From Conexibacteraceae bacterium (lineage in GTDB: Bacteria > Actinomycetota > Thermoleophilia > Solirubrobacterales > Solirubrobacteraceae): DNA of 19,931 nucleotides. The notes under the pieces were generated by a model, which worked only from the letters and a program-made list of their open reading frames with translations, was not told the origin of the DNA and did no database searches. The translations under genes and the position numbers were made by a program. The DNA is taken from the NCBI GenBank assembly GCA_009785395.1, contig WQWK01000004.1, positions 1 to 19,931 of the forward strand, written 5' to 3'. How positions within the stretch are numbered: the first letter of the stretch is position 1; each line of letters opens with the position of its first letter. This document shows, in pieces, positions 12,216 to 19,648 of this stretch.

Positions 12216-13877
12216 CTACATCGACTCGGGTGCGCTGACCCCAAGCAGCCCGAGCACCAGCGCGAGCTGCGTCTTGGTGGCGACGCACAGGGCGACCCGG
12301 AAGGACTCGACCGATTCCGGCGAGGCGCCGACGACCTTGCAGTCCCGGTAGAAGGCGGTGAAGTCCTGGGCCAGCTCCAGCGCGTAGGCGGCGATCCGGT
12401 GCGGCGCGCGGCGATCGGCCGCCTCGGCGATGTCCTCGGGCAGCGCAAGCAGCTTCTTGATCAGCTCCCGCTCGGACAGATGCAGTTCGGTGTCCGGCGC
12501 ACTCCAATCGGCCCCGGCCGCCACCGCCGACCCAACCCGCTCCGGCCCCAGCCGCGTCAGCATCGAGGCGATCCGCGCGTGCGCATACTGGATGTAATAG
12601 ACCGGGTTCTCGGCGGAATGTGAGCGGGCCAGGTCGAGATTGAGATCCAGAGTCCGGTCGTGCGAGCTCTGCAGCATGAAATAGCGGGTCGCGTCGACGC
12701 CGATCTCGTCGAGCAGTTCATCCAGGGTCACGAACTCGCCGCGGCGCTTGGACATCGCGGCGCGCGTCCCGCCCTCGACCAGGTGCACGAACTGCAGGAT
12801 CAGCACCTCGAGCATGTCGGGGTCGTTGCCGAGCGCCTGGAACGCGGCTTTCAAACGCGCCACATAGCCGTGGTGATCGGCGCCGACCGGCAGCAGTTGC
12901 CGCTCGTAGCCGCGGTCGCGCTTGTTGAGCATGTAGGCGACATCCGCCGCGAAGTAGGTGGGCTGGCCGCCGGAGCGCATCAGGACACGGTCCTTGTCGT
13001 CTCCGAACGTGGTGGTCCGCAGCCAGACCGCGCCATCGTGCTCGTAGACGTGGCCGGCCGCGCGTACGTCCTCCAGCGCGCGGTCGACCGTGCTCGGTGA
13101 GCCCTCGTGCAGCGTGGCCTCGCTGAAGAACGTGTCGAAGTGGACGCCGTAGCGCACGAGCGTCGCCTTGATCTGGGCCAGGAGCACGTCGACCGCCCGG
13201 CGGGCGATCACATCGATGTCGACCGACTCGTCGGCCGCGTCCTCGATCTCCGCGGCAAGCTCCGCGACGTAGTCACCCTGGTAGCCGTCCTCGGGCGGCT
13301 CCAGCCCCAGGGCACGCGCCCGCACCGATTCGCCCAGCCGGCGGATCTGCGAGCCGGCGTCGTTGAAGTAGTACTCGCGTGAAACCGAGTGCCCGTGGTG
13401 CAGGAGGATCCGGGCAAGCGAGTCACCGTAGGCGGCGTGGCGTCCGCTGGCTGCGACCAGCACGGCTGTCGGGTTGGCGGAGACGAACTCGAGCAGGATC
13501 CGCTCGGGGTGCTCGGCGCCGCCCGCACCGAACCGCTCGCCTGCGGTGAGCACCGAGCGCAGCGACGCACGATGCCACTCGTCAGACAGGAACAGGTTGA
13601 GGAACCCGGGTCCGGCGACCTCGGAGCGCTCGAGCGTGGGGCCGAGCCGTGTGGCGAGCTCGTCGCCGAGTCGCTCCGCGATCTCCCGAGGGGGCGCGCC
13701 GAGCGCCGGCGCCAGCAGCATCGCGGCATTGGTCGCGTAATCACCCTGCCCGGCGCGCTTGGGGCGCTCAAGCCGGGGGTCGGGGCCATGAGCGGGGTCC
13801 GTCTCGCCACTGGTGCCACGCAAGGCACCAGTGGCAGCGCCAAGCGCTGTCCGCAGTTCGGCTACCGGATCGCTCAT
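12216..13877 (-). CDS. argS: Arginyl-tRNA synthetase with altered HIGH motif
   Basis: This 553-residue class I synthetase is full length. An Add1-like N-terminal part (GQGDYATNAAMLL at 43-55) is followed by the catalytic core (EFVSANPT at 130-137, REYYFNDAGSQIRRLG at 167-182, LPVGADHHGYVARLKAAF at 329-346), a KMSKS-region AAMSKRRGEF (373-382) and a DALR anticodon-binding domain ending LGLLGVSAPESM. The HIGH signature, expected right after NPTGPL, reads VAAS at residues 141-144 (NPTAVLVAASGRHAAYGD). Both catalytic histidines are missing while the flanking sequence keeps register, so no frameshift explains it. Either the protein is inactive, another argS exists, or this lineage uses a different HIGH variant. 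ATG 13877 overlaps the channel stop (ATGA). Confidence 0.93.
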   Translation of the reverse strand: MSDPVAELRTALGAATGALRGTSGETDPAHGPDPRLERPKRAGQGDYATNAAMLLAPALGAPPREIAERLGDELATRLGPTLERSEVAGPGFLNLFLSDEWHRASLRSVLTAGERFGAGGAEHPERILLEFVSANPTAVLVAASGRHAAYGDSLARILLHHGHSVSREYYFNDAGSQIRRLGESVRARALGLEPPEDGYQGDYVAELAAEIEDAADESVDIDVIARRAVDVLLAQIKATLVRYGVHFDTFFSEATLHEGSPSTVDRALEDVRAAGHVYEHDGAVWLRTTTFGDDKDRVLMRSGGQPTYFAADVAYMLNKRDRGYERQLLPVGADHHGYVARLKAAFQALGNDPDMLEVLILQFVHLVEGGTRAAMSKRRGEFVTLDELLDEIGVDATRYFMLQSSHDRTLDLNLDLARSHSAENPVYYIQYAHARIASMLTRLGPERVGSAVAAGADWSAPDTELHLSERELIKKLLALPEDIAEAADRRAPHRIAAYALELAQDFTAFYRDCKVVGASPESVESFRVALCVATKTQLALVLGLLGVSAPESM

Positions 13878-14731
13878 GTGTGGACGGCCGATTCCAGCGC
13901 GAGCCGGGCCATCTCGGTGGCGGAGATCTTGTACGGCGAGATCACCTCGTCGGCGCCGGCCCGGATCAGCTTGCGCTCGGCGTCCTCGCGGGAGGCGCGG
14001 GCGATGACCCTGATCTCGCTGCTGAGCTCGCGCGCGCTGAGCGCGATGAATATGTTCTCAGCGTCCGAGTCGACACAGGCGATCACGGCGTGCGCACGTT
14101 CGATGCCGGCCCGGATCAACACGTCGTCGTCGGAGGATTGGCCCTCGATGTAAGTGACGCCGTCGGCCTTGGCCGGCTCGCGGTGCATTGGGTTCTGATC
14201 GATCACGACGACCTGGGCGCCGTGGCGCAGCAGATCGCGCGCGACCTGCTGGCCGACGCGGCCGTACCCGCACACGATGTAATGGTCTGAGTAGGAGTCG
14301 ATCATTTTCTGCGTGCGGCGAAGCTGGAGCACGCCGCTCAGCTGCCCGGAGACGAAGAACTCGGCGACCGTCGCCAGGCCATAGAAGAGCGTACCTATCC
14401 CGAGCACCTCGAGACCGACGAGGATGATGCGTCCGACGTTGTTCCTCGGTGCCGGCAGCGAGCCGAGTGTCGTGACGGCGTCAAGGGTCCAGTAGAAGCC
14501 GAAGGCCAGCGAGGTGTGTTCGTCGATCGAGTAGGCGACCGCGCCGACGACCATCACGAGCGTGACGGCGACCAGGAGAACCGTCAGCCGCGTGATGAAG
14601 GCGCGCAGCTCTCGGTCCTGCTGGCGGCGGCGCGCTGCCACGATCCGTGCGGCCGTGTCGTAGGTGACGGCCGGACGGTCGCCTGCCGAGGGCGGCGTGG
14701 GCGAGATGGGCGGTTGGTAGCGGTCCGGCAT
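13874..14731 (-). CDS. Two-helix ion channel with TrkA-N (RCK) domain and unusual filter
   Basis: The 285-residue protein has a cytoplasmic N-terminus, membrane helices at about residues 47-68 and 101-127, a pore helix between them, and a cytoplasmic Rossmann domain (YIVCGYGRVGQQVARDLL at 151-168, VVVIDQNP, EGQSSDDDVLIRAGIERA). This is the layout of prokaryotic 2TM/RCK potassium channels. The filter, normally TVGYGD, reads TLGSLP (88-93, in AVTTLGSLPAPRN). Ion selectivity may therefore differ, or the protein may serve as a sensor. A TrkA-C domain is absent. ATG 14731 is 16 nt after the rlmH stop, with GAGAGG upstream. The stop overlaps argS, so rlmH, this gene and argS form an operon. Confidence 0.88.
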   Translation of the reverse strand: MPDRYQPPISPTPPSAGDRPAVTYDTAARIVAARRRQQDRELRAFITRLTVLLVAVTLVMVVGAVAYSIDEHTSLAFGFYWTLDAVTTLGSLPAPRNNVGRIILVGLEVLGIGTLFYGLATVAEFFVSGQLSGVLQLRRTQKMIDSYSDHYIVCGYGRVGQQVARDLLRHGAQVVVIDQNPMHREPAKADGVTYIEGQSSDDDVLIRAGIERAHAVIACVDSDAENIFIALSARELSSEIRVIARASREDAERKLIRAGADEVISPYKISATEMARLALESAVHT

Positions 14732-14747
14732 GTGCCGCTAATCCTCT

Positions 14748-15158
14748 CTAATGGTGATACGGCTCGCCAGCGAGAATCTTGTGGCCGCGGTAGAGCTGCT
14801 CGAGCAGCACGACACGGGCGAGCTGATGGGGGAGCGTGATCGCTCCGAGCGAGAGCCTGTGGTCGACTCGCTCGAGCCGCAGGCCGCCGAACGGCCCGCC
14901 GATCACGAAGCAGAGATCGCGGCCGCTGGCGCGGCGCTGCTCGAGGAACTCGCTGAAGGCGACAGAGTCGGGTGCCTGTCCCGCGACGTCCAGCAAAGAC
15001 ACGAAAGCGCGCGCGGGGATCCGGCCGGCGACGTGGGCATCCTCGCGAACCTCGATCAGCTCGAGGCGGGCGTAACGGCTCAGCAATTTCGCGTAGTGCG
15101 CGATGTCGTCGACAAATGGAGAGCGCAGCCGGCCTACGGCGACGACGATGATCCGCAC
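14748..15158 (-). CDS. rlmH: 23S rRNA (pseudouridine1915-N3)-methyltransferase RlmH
   Basis: The 136-residue protein is a small SPOUT-class methyltransferase that modifies position 1915 of 23S rRNA in the assembled 70S ribosome. Family landmarks are the start RIIVVAVGRL, the knot-forming SAM site FVIGGPFGG (84-92) and the C-terminal LPHQLARVVLLEQLYR (109-124) followed by ILAGEPYHH. It is somewhat shorter than the 155 residues of the E. coli protein but complete at both ends. GTG 15158 is preceded by a TAGTAT box 9 nt away and by CAGGATC. It is divergent from the DUF3467 gene, with overlapping promoter boxes, and heads the operon with the channel and argS. Confidence 0.95.
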   Translation of the reverse strand: MRIIVVAVGRLRSPFVDDIAHYAKLLSRYARLELIEVREDAHVAGRIPARAFVSLLDVAGQAPDSVAFSEFLEQRRASGRDLCFVIGGPFGGLRLERVDHRLSLGAITLPHQLARVVLLEQLYRGHKILAGEPYHH

Positions 15159-15166
15159 GATCCTGA

Positions 15167-15173
15167 GATACTA
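15167..15173. promoter_or_regulatory. Overlapping divergent -10 boxes (rlmH and DUF3467 gene)
   Basis: GATACT (15167-15172) on the plus strand lies 8 nt before ATG 15181. TAGTAT (15173-15168) on the minus strand lies 9 nt before GTG 15158. The two boxes share five bases, and only 22 nt separate the start codons, so both transcripts would be leaderless or nearly so and initiation in one direction should exclude the other. No -35 boxes are clear. Confidence 0.45.
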
Positions 15174-15180
15174 AGCAGAT

Positions 15181-15510
15181 ATGTCCGAACCAACCCAGCC
15201 CGAGCGGCACATCAACATCCACTTCTCGCCGGAGATGATGGCCGGCCACTACTCGAACTTCGCGAACGTGAGCCACTCCGATTACGAGTTCACGATCACA
15301 TTCGCGAGGGTGGACCACGAGATCGAGGACGAGGAGGTCCCCGGCGTCGTGGTCGCGCGAGTGAACCTCTCGCCGCGTTTCATGCGCGAGCTGATCGACG
15401 CCATGCAGGACAACTACAGCAAGTGGCAGGCGCGCGAGAACATCAAGAGCCTCCCGGAGTTCGGCGGTAACCGACCGGCCGGCGACGATCCGCTCGAGGA
15501 CGCGGAGTAA
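15181..15510 (+). CDS. DUF3467 family protein
   Basis: A 109-residue acidic cytoplasmic protein with the conserved features of DUF3467: an N-terminal strand (HINIHFSPEMMAGHYSNFAN), a second strand SDYEFTITFARV, a charged turn (EIEDEEVPG), VVARVNLSPRFMRELIDAM and a helix DNYSKWQARENIK. The C-terminus is acidic and disordered-looking. The function of the family is unknown to me. The ATG is placed 8 nt after a -10-like box and lacks a clear ribosome binding site, which fits a leaderless transcript. The metallophosphoesterase gene follows after 38 nt and is probably on the same transcript. Confidence 0.88.
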   Translation: MSEPTQPERHINIHFSPEMMAGHYSNFANVSHSDYEFTITFARVDHEIEDEEVPGVVVARVNLSPRFMRELIDAMQDNYSKWQARENIKSLPEFGGNRPAGDDPLEDAE

Positions 15511-15548
15511 CGGCGGCTCAGCCGCGCGTCCGCGCGTCCACCGGTGCC

Positions 15549-16280
15549 GTGCGGATAGCGATCGTCTCTGACATCCACGGGAATCGGCAGGCGCTCGAGG
15601 CGGTACTCGACCAGATCGCGGCGGCGGAGTGCGACGCGATCTGGTGCCTGGGTGACCTCGTCGGGTATGGCGCCGACCCGGACGTGTGCGTCGAGCTGGT
15701 GCGCGAGCACGCCGAGATCTGCCTGGCCGGCAACCACGACCTGGCTGTGATCGGGGCGCTCTCGATCGACGATTTCTCCGACGCCGCCCACCAGGCCGCG
15801 GAGTGGACGCGGGCGACGATCTCGGCTGAGACCCGAGCCTTCCTGGAGACGCTCGAGCCTGCGGATGAGACCCAGGCCGTGGCGCTCTACCACGCGAGTC
15901 CGCGTGACCCGGTGTGGGAGTATGTGCTCTCGCCGCTGCAGGCGGAGCTCGGCTTCGAGGTGCAGTCCCGTCGCATTGCCATCGTCGGCCACACGCACGT
16001 GGCGCTGGCCTTCCACCGGTTCGAGGGCGCCGACACCACGGGCGAGACGCGGCACGCGGACGAGACCCTCGATCTGAGCACCGGTCATTGGCTGGTGAAC
16101 CCCGGGAGTGTCGGACAGCCTCGCGATGGCGACGCGCGCGCCGCCTGGATGGAACTGGACACGGAAGCCTGGACAGCGGCCTACCGACGTGTCGAATACG
16201 ACATCGACGGCGCCGCCATGGCGATCCGTGGCGCACGCCTGCCCGAGACGCTGGCCGAGCGTCTGCGTTTCGGCCAGTAG
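15549..16280 (+). CDS. Calcineurin-like metallophosphoesterase
   Basis: The 243-residue cytoplasmic protein carries the complete dimetal site of the family: DIHGN (8-12), GDLVGYG (35-41), GNHD (61-64), GHTH (147-150) and NPGSVGQPRD (184-193). It resembles the YfcE/MJ0936 and bacterial protein-phosphatase-like group, so phosphodiesterase or phosphoprotein phosphatase activity is expected. The true substrate is unknown. A membrane-kinase gene lies only one gene further along the same strand, which allows a phosphatase partner role, but that is speculation. The GTG start at 15549 has no clear ribosome binding site. It gives the standard RIAIVSDIHGN beginning, so the start is likely correct. Confidence 0.93.
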   Translation: MRIAIVSDIHGNRQALEAVLDQIAAAECDAIWCLGDLVGYGADPDVCVELVREHAEICLAGNHDLAVIGALSIDDFSDAAHQAAEWTRATISAETRAFLETLEPADETQAVALYHASPRDPVWEYVLSPLQAELGFEVQSRRIAIVGHTHVALAFHRFEGADTTGETRHADETLDLSTGHWLVNPGSVGQPRDGDARAAWMELDTEAWTAAYRRVEYDIDGAAMAIRGARLPETLAERLRFGQ

Positions 16281-16351
16281 CCTGCAAAAACAGCCGCAGC
16301 GCGGGGCGAACGTGAAACTTTGGCCGCATCAGTGGCTAAAGTCGGAGGCCG

Positions 16352-17083
16352 ATGGGGTTCGTACACAGGGCATTCGTTGCTGCCGGTGTCGGCGTCGCCA
16401 TGTCTGTGATCGCGGGATGCGGGAGCAGCGGCGGGCGGCTGCTGACGGGGTCGGAGGCAAGCCGTCTTCAGGGCAGGCTCAACAGCATTTCAGTGGCGTT
16501 GGATGACGGCCGCTGCGCTGCCGCGCGGGCCGAGATGGAGCGCTTCCAAACCTCGCTGGGGAACCTGAGCGGCGTCGACGCGACGCTGGTCTCGATGCTC
16601 GACCAGGGTGTCAGCACGGTCCAGCAGCTCGCCAACGACCACTGCCAGACGCTCGCGCAGACGGATACCACGCAGACGCAGGCGCAGACGCAGACCGCGC
16701 CGACGCGCACGCAGACGACGCCGACCAACACGTATACGGCCCCGCCGCCGGTCACGACGACGGCGCCGGCCGACACGAACCCTGGTGGCACCAGCACCAC
16801 CGGCGGCCAGGGGATCGGCGGCGGCACGACGAATACCGGACCTGCGACCACGCCCACCACGCAGACGACGCCAACCACCTCGACCACGCCGACCACGCAA
16901 AACACCTCGACCACGCCGGCGACGCCGCCCCCGGCACCCGGACCGCCCAGCGGCGGCCAGGGGATCGGCGGCGCCGGCGCCTCCTCCTTCAACAACGGCA
17001 GCGGGAAGTCCGACAACGGCAACGGCAACGGCGGCATCCCGGGCAACGGCGGCCAGGGCAACCAGGGCAACGGCGGCGACTGA
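16352..17083 (+). CDS. Lipoprotein with Thr/Gln/Pro- and Gly/Asn-rich tail
   Basis: This 243-residue lipoprotein has a lipobox VIAGC (Cys23) after a hydrophobic signal. A helical part of about 75 residues follows (SRLQGRLNSISVALDDGRCA, FQTSLGNLSGVDATLVSMLD) with two Cys that could pair. The tail of about 140 residues is low complexity: TQTQAQTQT and TTPTT repeats, two copies of GGQGIGG, then Asn/Gly repeats. The tail could span or bind the cell wall. GGAGG lies 3 nt before ATG 16352. Its stop overlaps the kinase start (TGATG), so lipoprotein and kinase are probably translated together, and the lipoprotein may be a sensor or substrate of the kinase pathway. No family recognised. Confidence 0.8.
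   Translation: MGFVHRAFVAAGVGVAMSVIAGCGSSGGRLLTGSEASRLQGRLNSISVALDDGRCAAARAEMERFQTSLGNLSGVDATLVSMLDQGVSTVQQLANDHCQTLAQTDTTQTQAQTQTAPTRTQTTPTNTYTAPPPVTTTAPADTNPGGTSTTGGQGIGGGTTNTGPATTPTTQTTPTTSTTPTTQNTSTTPATPPPAPGPPSGGQGIGGAGASSFNNGSGKSDNGNGNGGIPGNGGQGNQGNGGD
16801..16973 (+). repeat. 23-bp direct repeat inside the lipoprotein gene
   Basis: The same 23 bases, starting CGGCGGCCAGG and ending ATCGGCGGCG, occur at 16801-16823 and 16951-16973. They encode the two GGQGIGG segments that frame the second Thr-rich block. Identity at the DNA level suggests a recent duplication or slippage event. Confidence 0.9.
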
Positions 17084-18333
17084 TGGCGACCGCATCCGTG
17101 ATCGCCGGGCGCTACCGCGTCGAGGGCCGCATCGGCGTCGGCGGGATGTCGACGGTGGTGCTCGCCACCGACGACCGGCTCGAGCGCCACGTCGCCGTCA
17201 AGCTGCTGGCCGAGCACCTGGCGGATGACCCGACCTTCGTCTCGCGCTTCCGGCGCGAGGCGCTCGCCGCAGCGCGGCTCGTGCACCCGAACATCGTGCA
17301 GGTCTTCGACTCCGGCTTCGACGAGTCGGCCCATCAGCACTTCATAGTGATGGAGTACGTGGCCGGCCAGTCGTGCGCCGAGATCCTGCGCGACCGCGGC
17401 CATCTCGACGTCGACCAGGCTGTCGACATCATCACCCAGGCATGTCGCGGGCTCGATTACGCGCACCGCAATGGCGTCGTGCATCGCGATGTGAAGCCCG
17501 GCAACCTGCTCGTCTCGGAGAGCGGGGTCGTGAAGCTGGCCGACTTCGGGATCGCACGCGCGACCGGGCAGGTGAGCATCACGCAGGTCGGGTCGGTGCT
17601 CGGCACCGCCGCCTACCTCTCGCCGGAGCAGGCCCGTGGCGACGAGGCGGGCCCGCAGGCCGACCTCTACTCGCTCGGCGTGGTCGCCTACCAGCTGCTC
17701 TCCGGCCGGCTGCCGTATGAGGCGAACTCGTTGTCAGAACTGGCGTTGAAACAGCAGCGCGAGGCGCCGATTCCGCTCCAGCGCCTGAACCCGCACGTCC
17801 CGGCGGCGCTCGCGGAGGCCGTGGCGCTGACGATCTCGGTCGTTGCGAGCGAGCGCCCCAACACGGCGATCCAACTCTCCGAGATGATCGTCGACGGCGC
17901 CCGCGGAATCTCGCCCTGGGCCGACGGCGGGCCCACGCGGAACCTGAGTGAGTCGGAGACCCGAGTTCTGCCCCGCCGTGACCGCTCGACCGCGGAGACG
18001 GTGGTCACGGCGCGGCAGGTTCGCGAGCCTGCGCGCACCCCGCGCACCGTGCCGGCGAACCGGCCGCCCGTGCAGGAGCCGGTGCGGCCGCGTGAGCGCC
18101 AGCGCGAGAGCGCTCCGGCACGCGGGCGTGACCAGCGGCGCAAGAGCCGTCACACCGCCCGCCGTCTCGCACTGCTGGCGCTGCTGCTGATGCTCGCGGT
18201 GGTCGCGGTCGTGGTGGTGATCGTCGTGCAGCGGGGAACGCAGTCCGCGGTCCACTACGAGCGGGTGATCGCCCATGACTGGCGCTCCGCCGTCCAGCAG
18301 GTCTCGACGATCATCAGCAAGTACACCAAGTAG
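17083..18333 (+). CDS. Transmembrane Ser/Thr protein kinase, PknB-like without PASTA
   Basis: The 416-residue protein has an N-terminal eukaryotic-like kinase domain (about residues 11-270) with a Gly loop GVGGMSTVV (18-26), Lys40, HRDVKPGN (134-141), DFG (154-156) and SPEQARG (180-186), so it should be active. The activation segment TGQVSITQVGSVLGTAAY offers Ser and Thr autophosphorylation sites. A Pro/Arg-rich linker (about 280-355) leads to one membrane helix (about 362-383) and a short outer tail of 33 residues. PASTA or other sensor domains are absent, so sensing may depend on a partner, for which the overlapping upstream lipoprotein is a candidate. It converges on tgt, with one base between the stop codons. 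Confidence 0.95.
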   Translation: MATASVIAGRYRVEGRIGVGGMSTVVLATDDRLERHVAVKLLAEHLADDPTFVSRFRREALAAARLVHPNIVQVFDSGFDESAHQHFIVMEYVAGQSCAEILRDRGHLDVDQAVDIITQACRGLDYAHRNGVVHRDVKPGNLLVSESGVVKLADFGIARATGQVSITQVGSVLGTAAYLSPEQARGDEAGPQADLYSLGVVAYQLLSGRLPYEANSLSELALKQQREAPIPLQRLNPHVPAALAEAVALTISVVASERPNTAIQLSEMIVDGARGISPWADGGPTRNLSESETRVLPRRDRSTAETVVTARQVREPARTPRTVPANRPPVQEPVRPRERQRESAPARGRDQRRKSRHTARRLALLALLLMLAVVAVVVVIVVQRGTQSAVHYERVIAHDWRSAVQQVSTIISKYTK

Positions 18334-18334
18334 G

Positions 18335-19531
18335 TCAGGGCGCGGCGCCGGCCATGAACGCGGCGACGGTGTCGTCGAAGCTGCCGGAGCCGATCGCGTC
18401 GCGCAGGTCGGCCATCAGGCGCTGGATGTAGCTGAGGTTGTGGAGCGTTAGCAGGCGGGGCCCTGTGGTCTCGCCGGCCTTGGCCGCGTAGTGGATGTAG
18501 CCGCGCGTGAAGCCGGCGCTGCAGGCCGGGCAGGGGCAGCCATCCATGATCGGCTCTTGCGAGTTCCTGAACCTCGCCTTGGCCAGGTCCACGCGCCAGC
18601 GGGCGTCGGGCTCGGGCACGATCGCGACGCCGTGGCGGGCCAGCCGTGTCGGCATCGCGCAGTCAAAGGTGTCGATCCCGAGGCCAACGCCGATCAGCAG
18701 GTCGTCGATGTCGCCGATGCCGAGCAGATGGCGCGGGCGCTCCGGAGCCTTGCGTTCCAGCGTCGCCGTCGTCCAGTCGACGACCTCGTGCATCTGCGGC
18801 TTGTCCTCGCCGAGCGAGCCGCCGATCGCGATGCCGCCGCTGCGGCTCGCCGCCACCGTCTCCGCGGAGGCGACACGCAGATCCTGCTCGACGCCGCCCT
18901 GCACGATTCCGTAGACGAGCTGGTCGCGGGGACCGTGCGCGGCGTGCCAGTCGAGGCAACGCTCGAGCCAGCGGTGGGTGCGCTCGGTGGAGCGAGCCGT
19001 GTAATCGCGGGTGACGTGAAACGGCGTGCACTCGTCGAACACGAGCGCGATGTCCGAGTGCAACGCCGCCTGCACCGCCATCGAGGTCTCGGGCGTCATG
19101 AAGCGCTCGCTGCCGTCGAGGTAGGAGCGGAAGCGCACCCCCTCCTCGAGGATCGAGAGGATGGCGCCGTTCGAGGCGCCGGCCGGCCCGCCGCGCCCGC
19201 GGCCCTTGATCTCGTCGGCGACGCTGCCGTGTCCCATCGAGAACACCTGGAAGCCGCCCGAGTCGGTGATGATCGGCTTGCGCCAGCGCATGAAGGCGCC
19301 GAGCCCGCCGTAGCTGTCGATCAGCTCCGGACCGGGGGAGAGATACAGGTGGAACGTGTTACCCAGCACCATCTCGTAGCCGAGCGCCTCGACGTCACGT
19401 GGCTCGAGCGTCTTCACCGCCCCGCGCGTCGCCAGCGGCACGAACGCCGGGGTCTGCACCTCTCCGTGAGCGAGGCGCAGCGTGCCGGTCCGGGCGCGGC
19501 TGTCAGGTGCGCGCGTGTGGATATCGAACAT
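18335..19531 (-). CDS. tgt: tRNA-guanine transglycosylase (Tgt)
   Basis: The 398-residue enzyme exchanges the wobble guanine of GUN-anticodon tRNAs for the queuosine precursor. It shows ITDSGGFQVFS with the catalytic general-base Asp (about 90), LVYGIVQGGV, GGIAIGGSLGE, the nucleophile Asp in GIDTFDCAMPTR (about 290), and the zinc site CPCPAC with a His in LLTLHNLSY. An extra loop (MGHGSVADEIKGRGRGGPAG followed by ASNGA) follows the SGGFQVFS segment where other enzymes have a shorter turn. ATG 19531 is preferred over an upstream in-frame start at 19555 because it gives the usual FDIHTRAPDSRART start and lies 7 nt after a TACCTT box. No other queuosine gene is in the window. Confidence 0.96.
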   Translation of the reverse strand: MFDIHTRAPDSRARTGTLRLAHGEVQTPAFVPLATRGAVKTLEPRDVEALGYEMVLGNTFHLYLSPGPELIDSYGGLGAFMRWRKPIITDSGGFQVFSMGHGSVADEIKGRGRGGPAGASNGAILSILEEGVRFRSYLDGSERFMTPETSMAVQAALHSDIALVFDECTPFHVTRDYTARSTERTHRWLERCLDWHAAHGPRDQLVYGIVQGGVEQDLRVASAETVAASRSGGIAIGGSLGEDKPQMHEVVDWTTATLERKAPERPRHLLGIGDIDDLLIGVGLGIDTFDCAMPTRLARHGVAIVPEPDARWRVDLAKARFRNSQEPIMDGCPCPACSAGFTRGYIHYAAKAGETTGPRLLTLHNLSYIQRLMADLRDAIGSGSFDDTVAAFMAGAAP

Positions 19532-19538
19532 CGCCTGC

Positions 19539-19544
19539 AAGGTA
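19539..19544 (-). promoter_or_regulatory. -10 element of a probable leaderless tgt promoter
   Basis: TACCTT on the minus strand is followed by 7 nt (GCAGGCG) and ATG 19531. This matches the spacing of TACCCT before the thioredoxin gene at 11188. An AGG in the spacer could alternatively be read as a weak ribosome binding site. Confidence 0.45.
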
Positions 19545-19648
19545 CAAGGGCGCACTTGATCTGCTGCTCACACGCGCGGACGTGTAGGGTCCGGTCTACA
19601 CGCGCGTAACCCAGGCAATTGCTGTCGTACGTCAGATAAGGAGTGGAG

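Noticed and set aside
14584..16329. Minus-strand open frame of 581 codons
   Set aside because: It crosses rlmH, the DUF3467 gene and the phosphoesterase, all clear families in other frames, and its product is Arg/Pro-rich without domains.
18491..19609. Plus-strand open frame of 372 codons antisense to tgt
   Set aside because: The tgt frame is certain. This reading has shadow-type composition.
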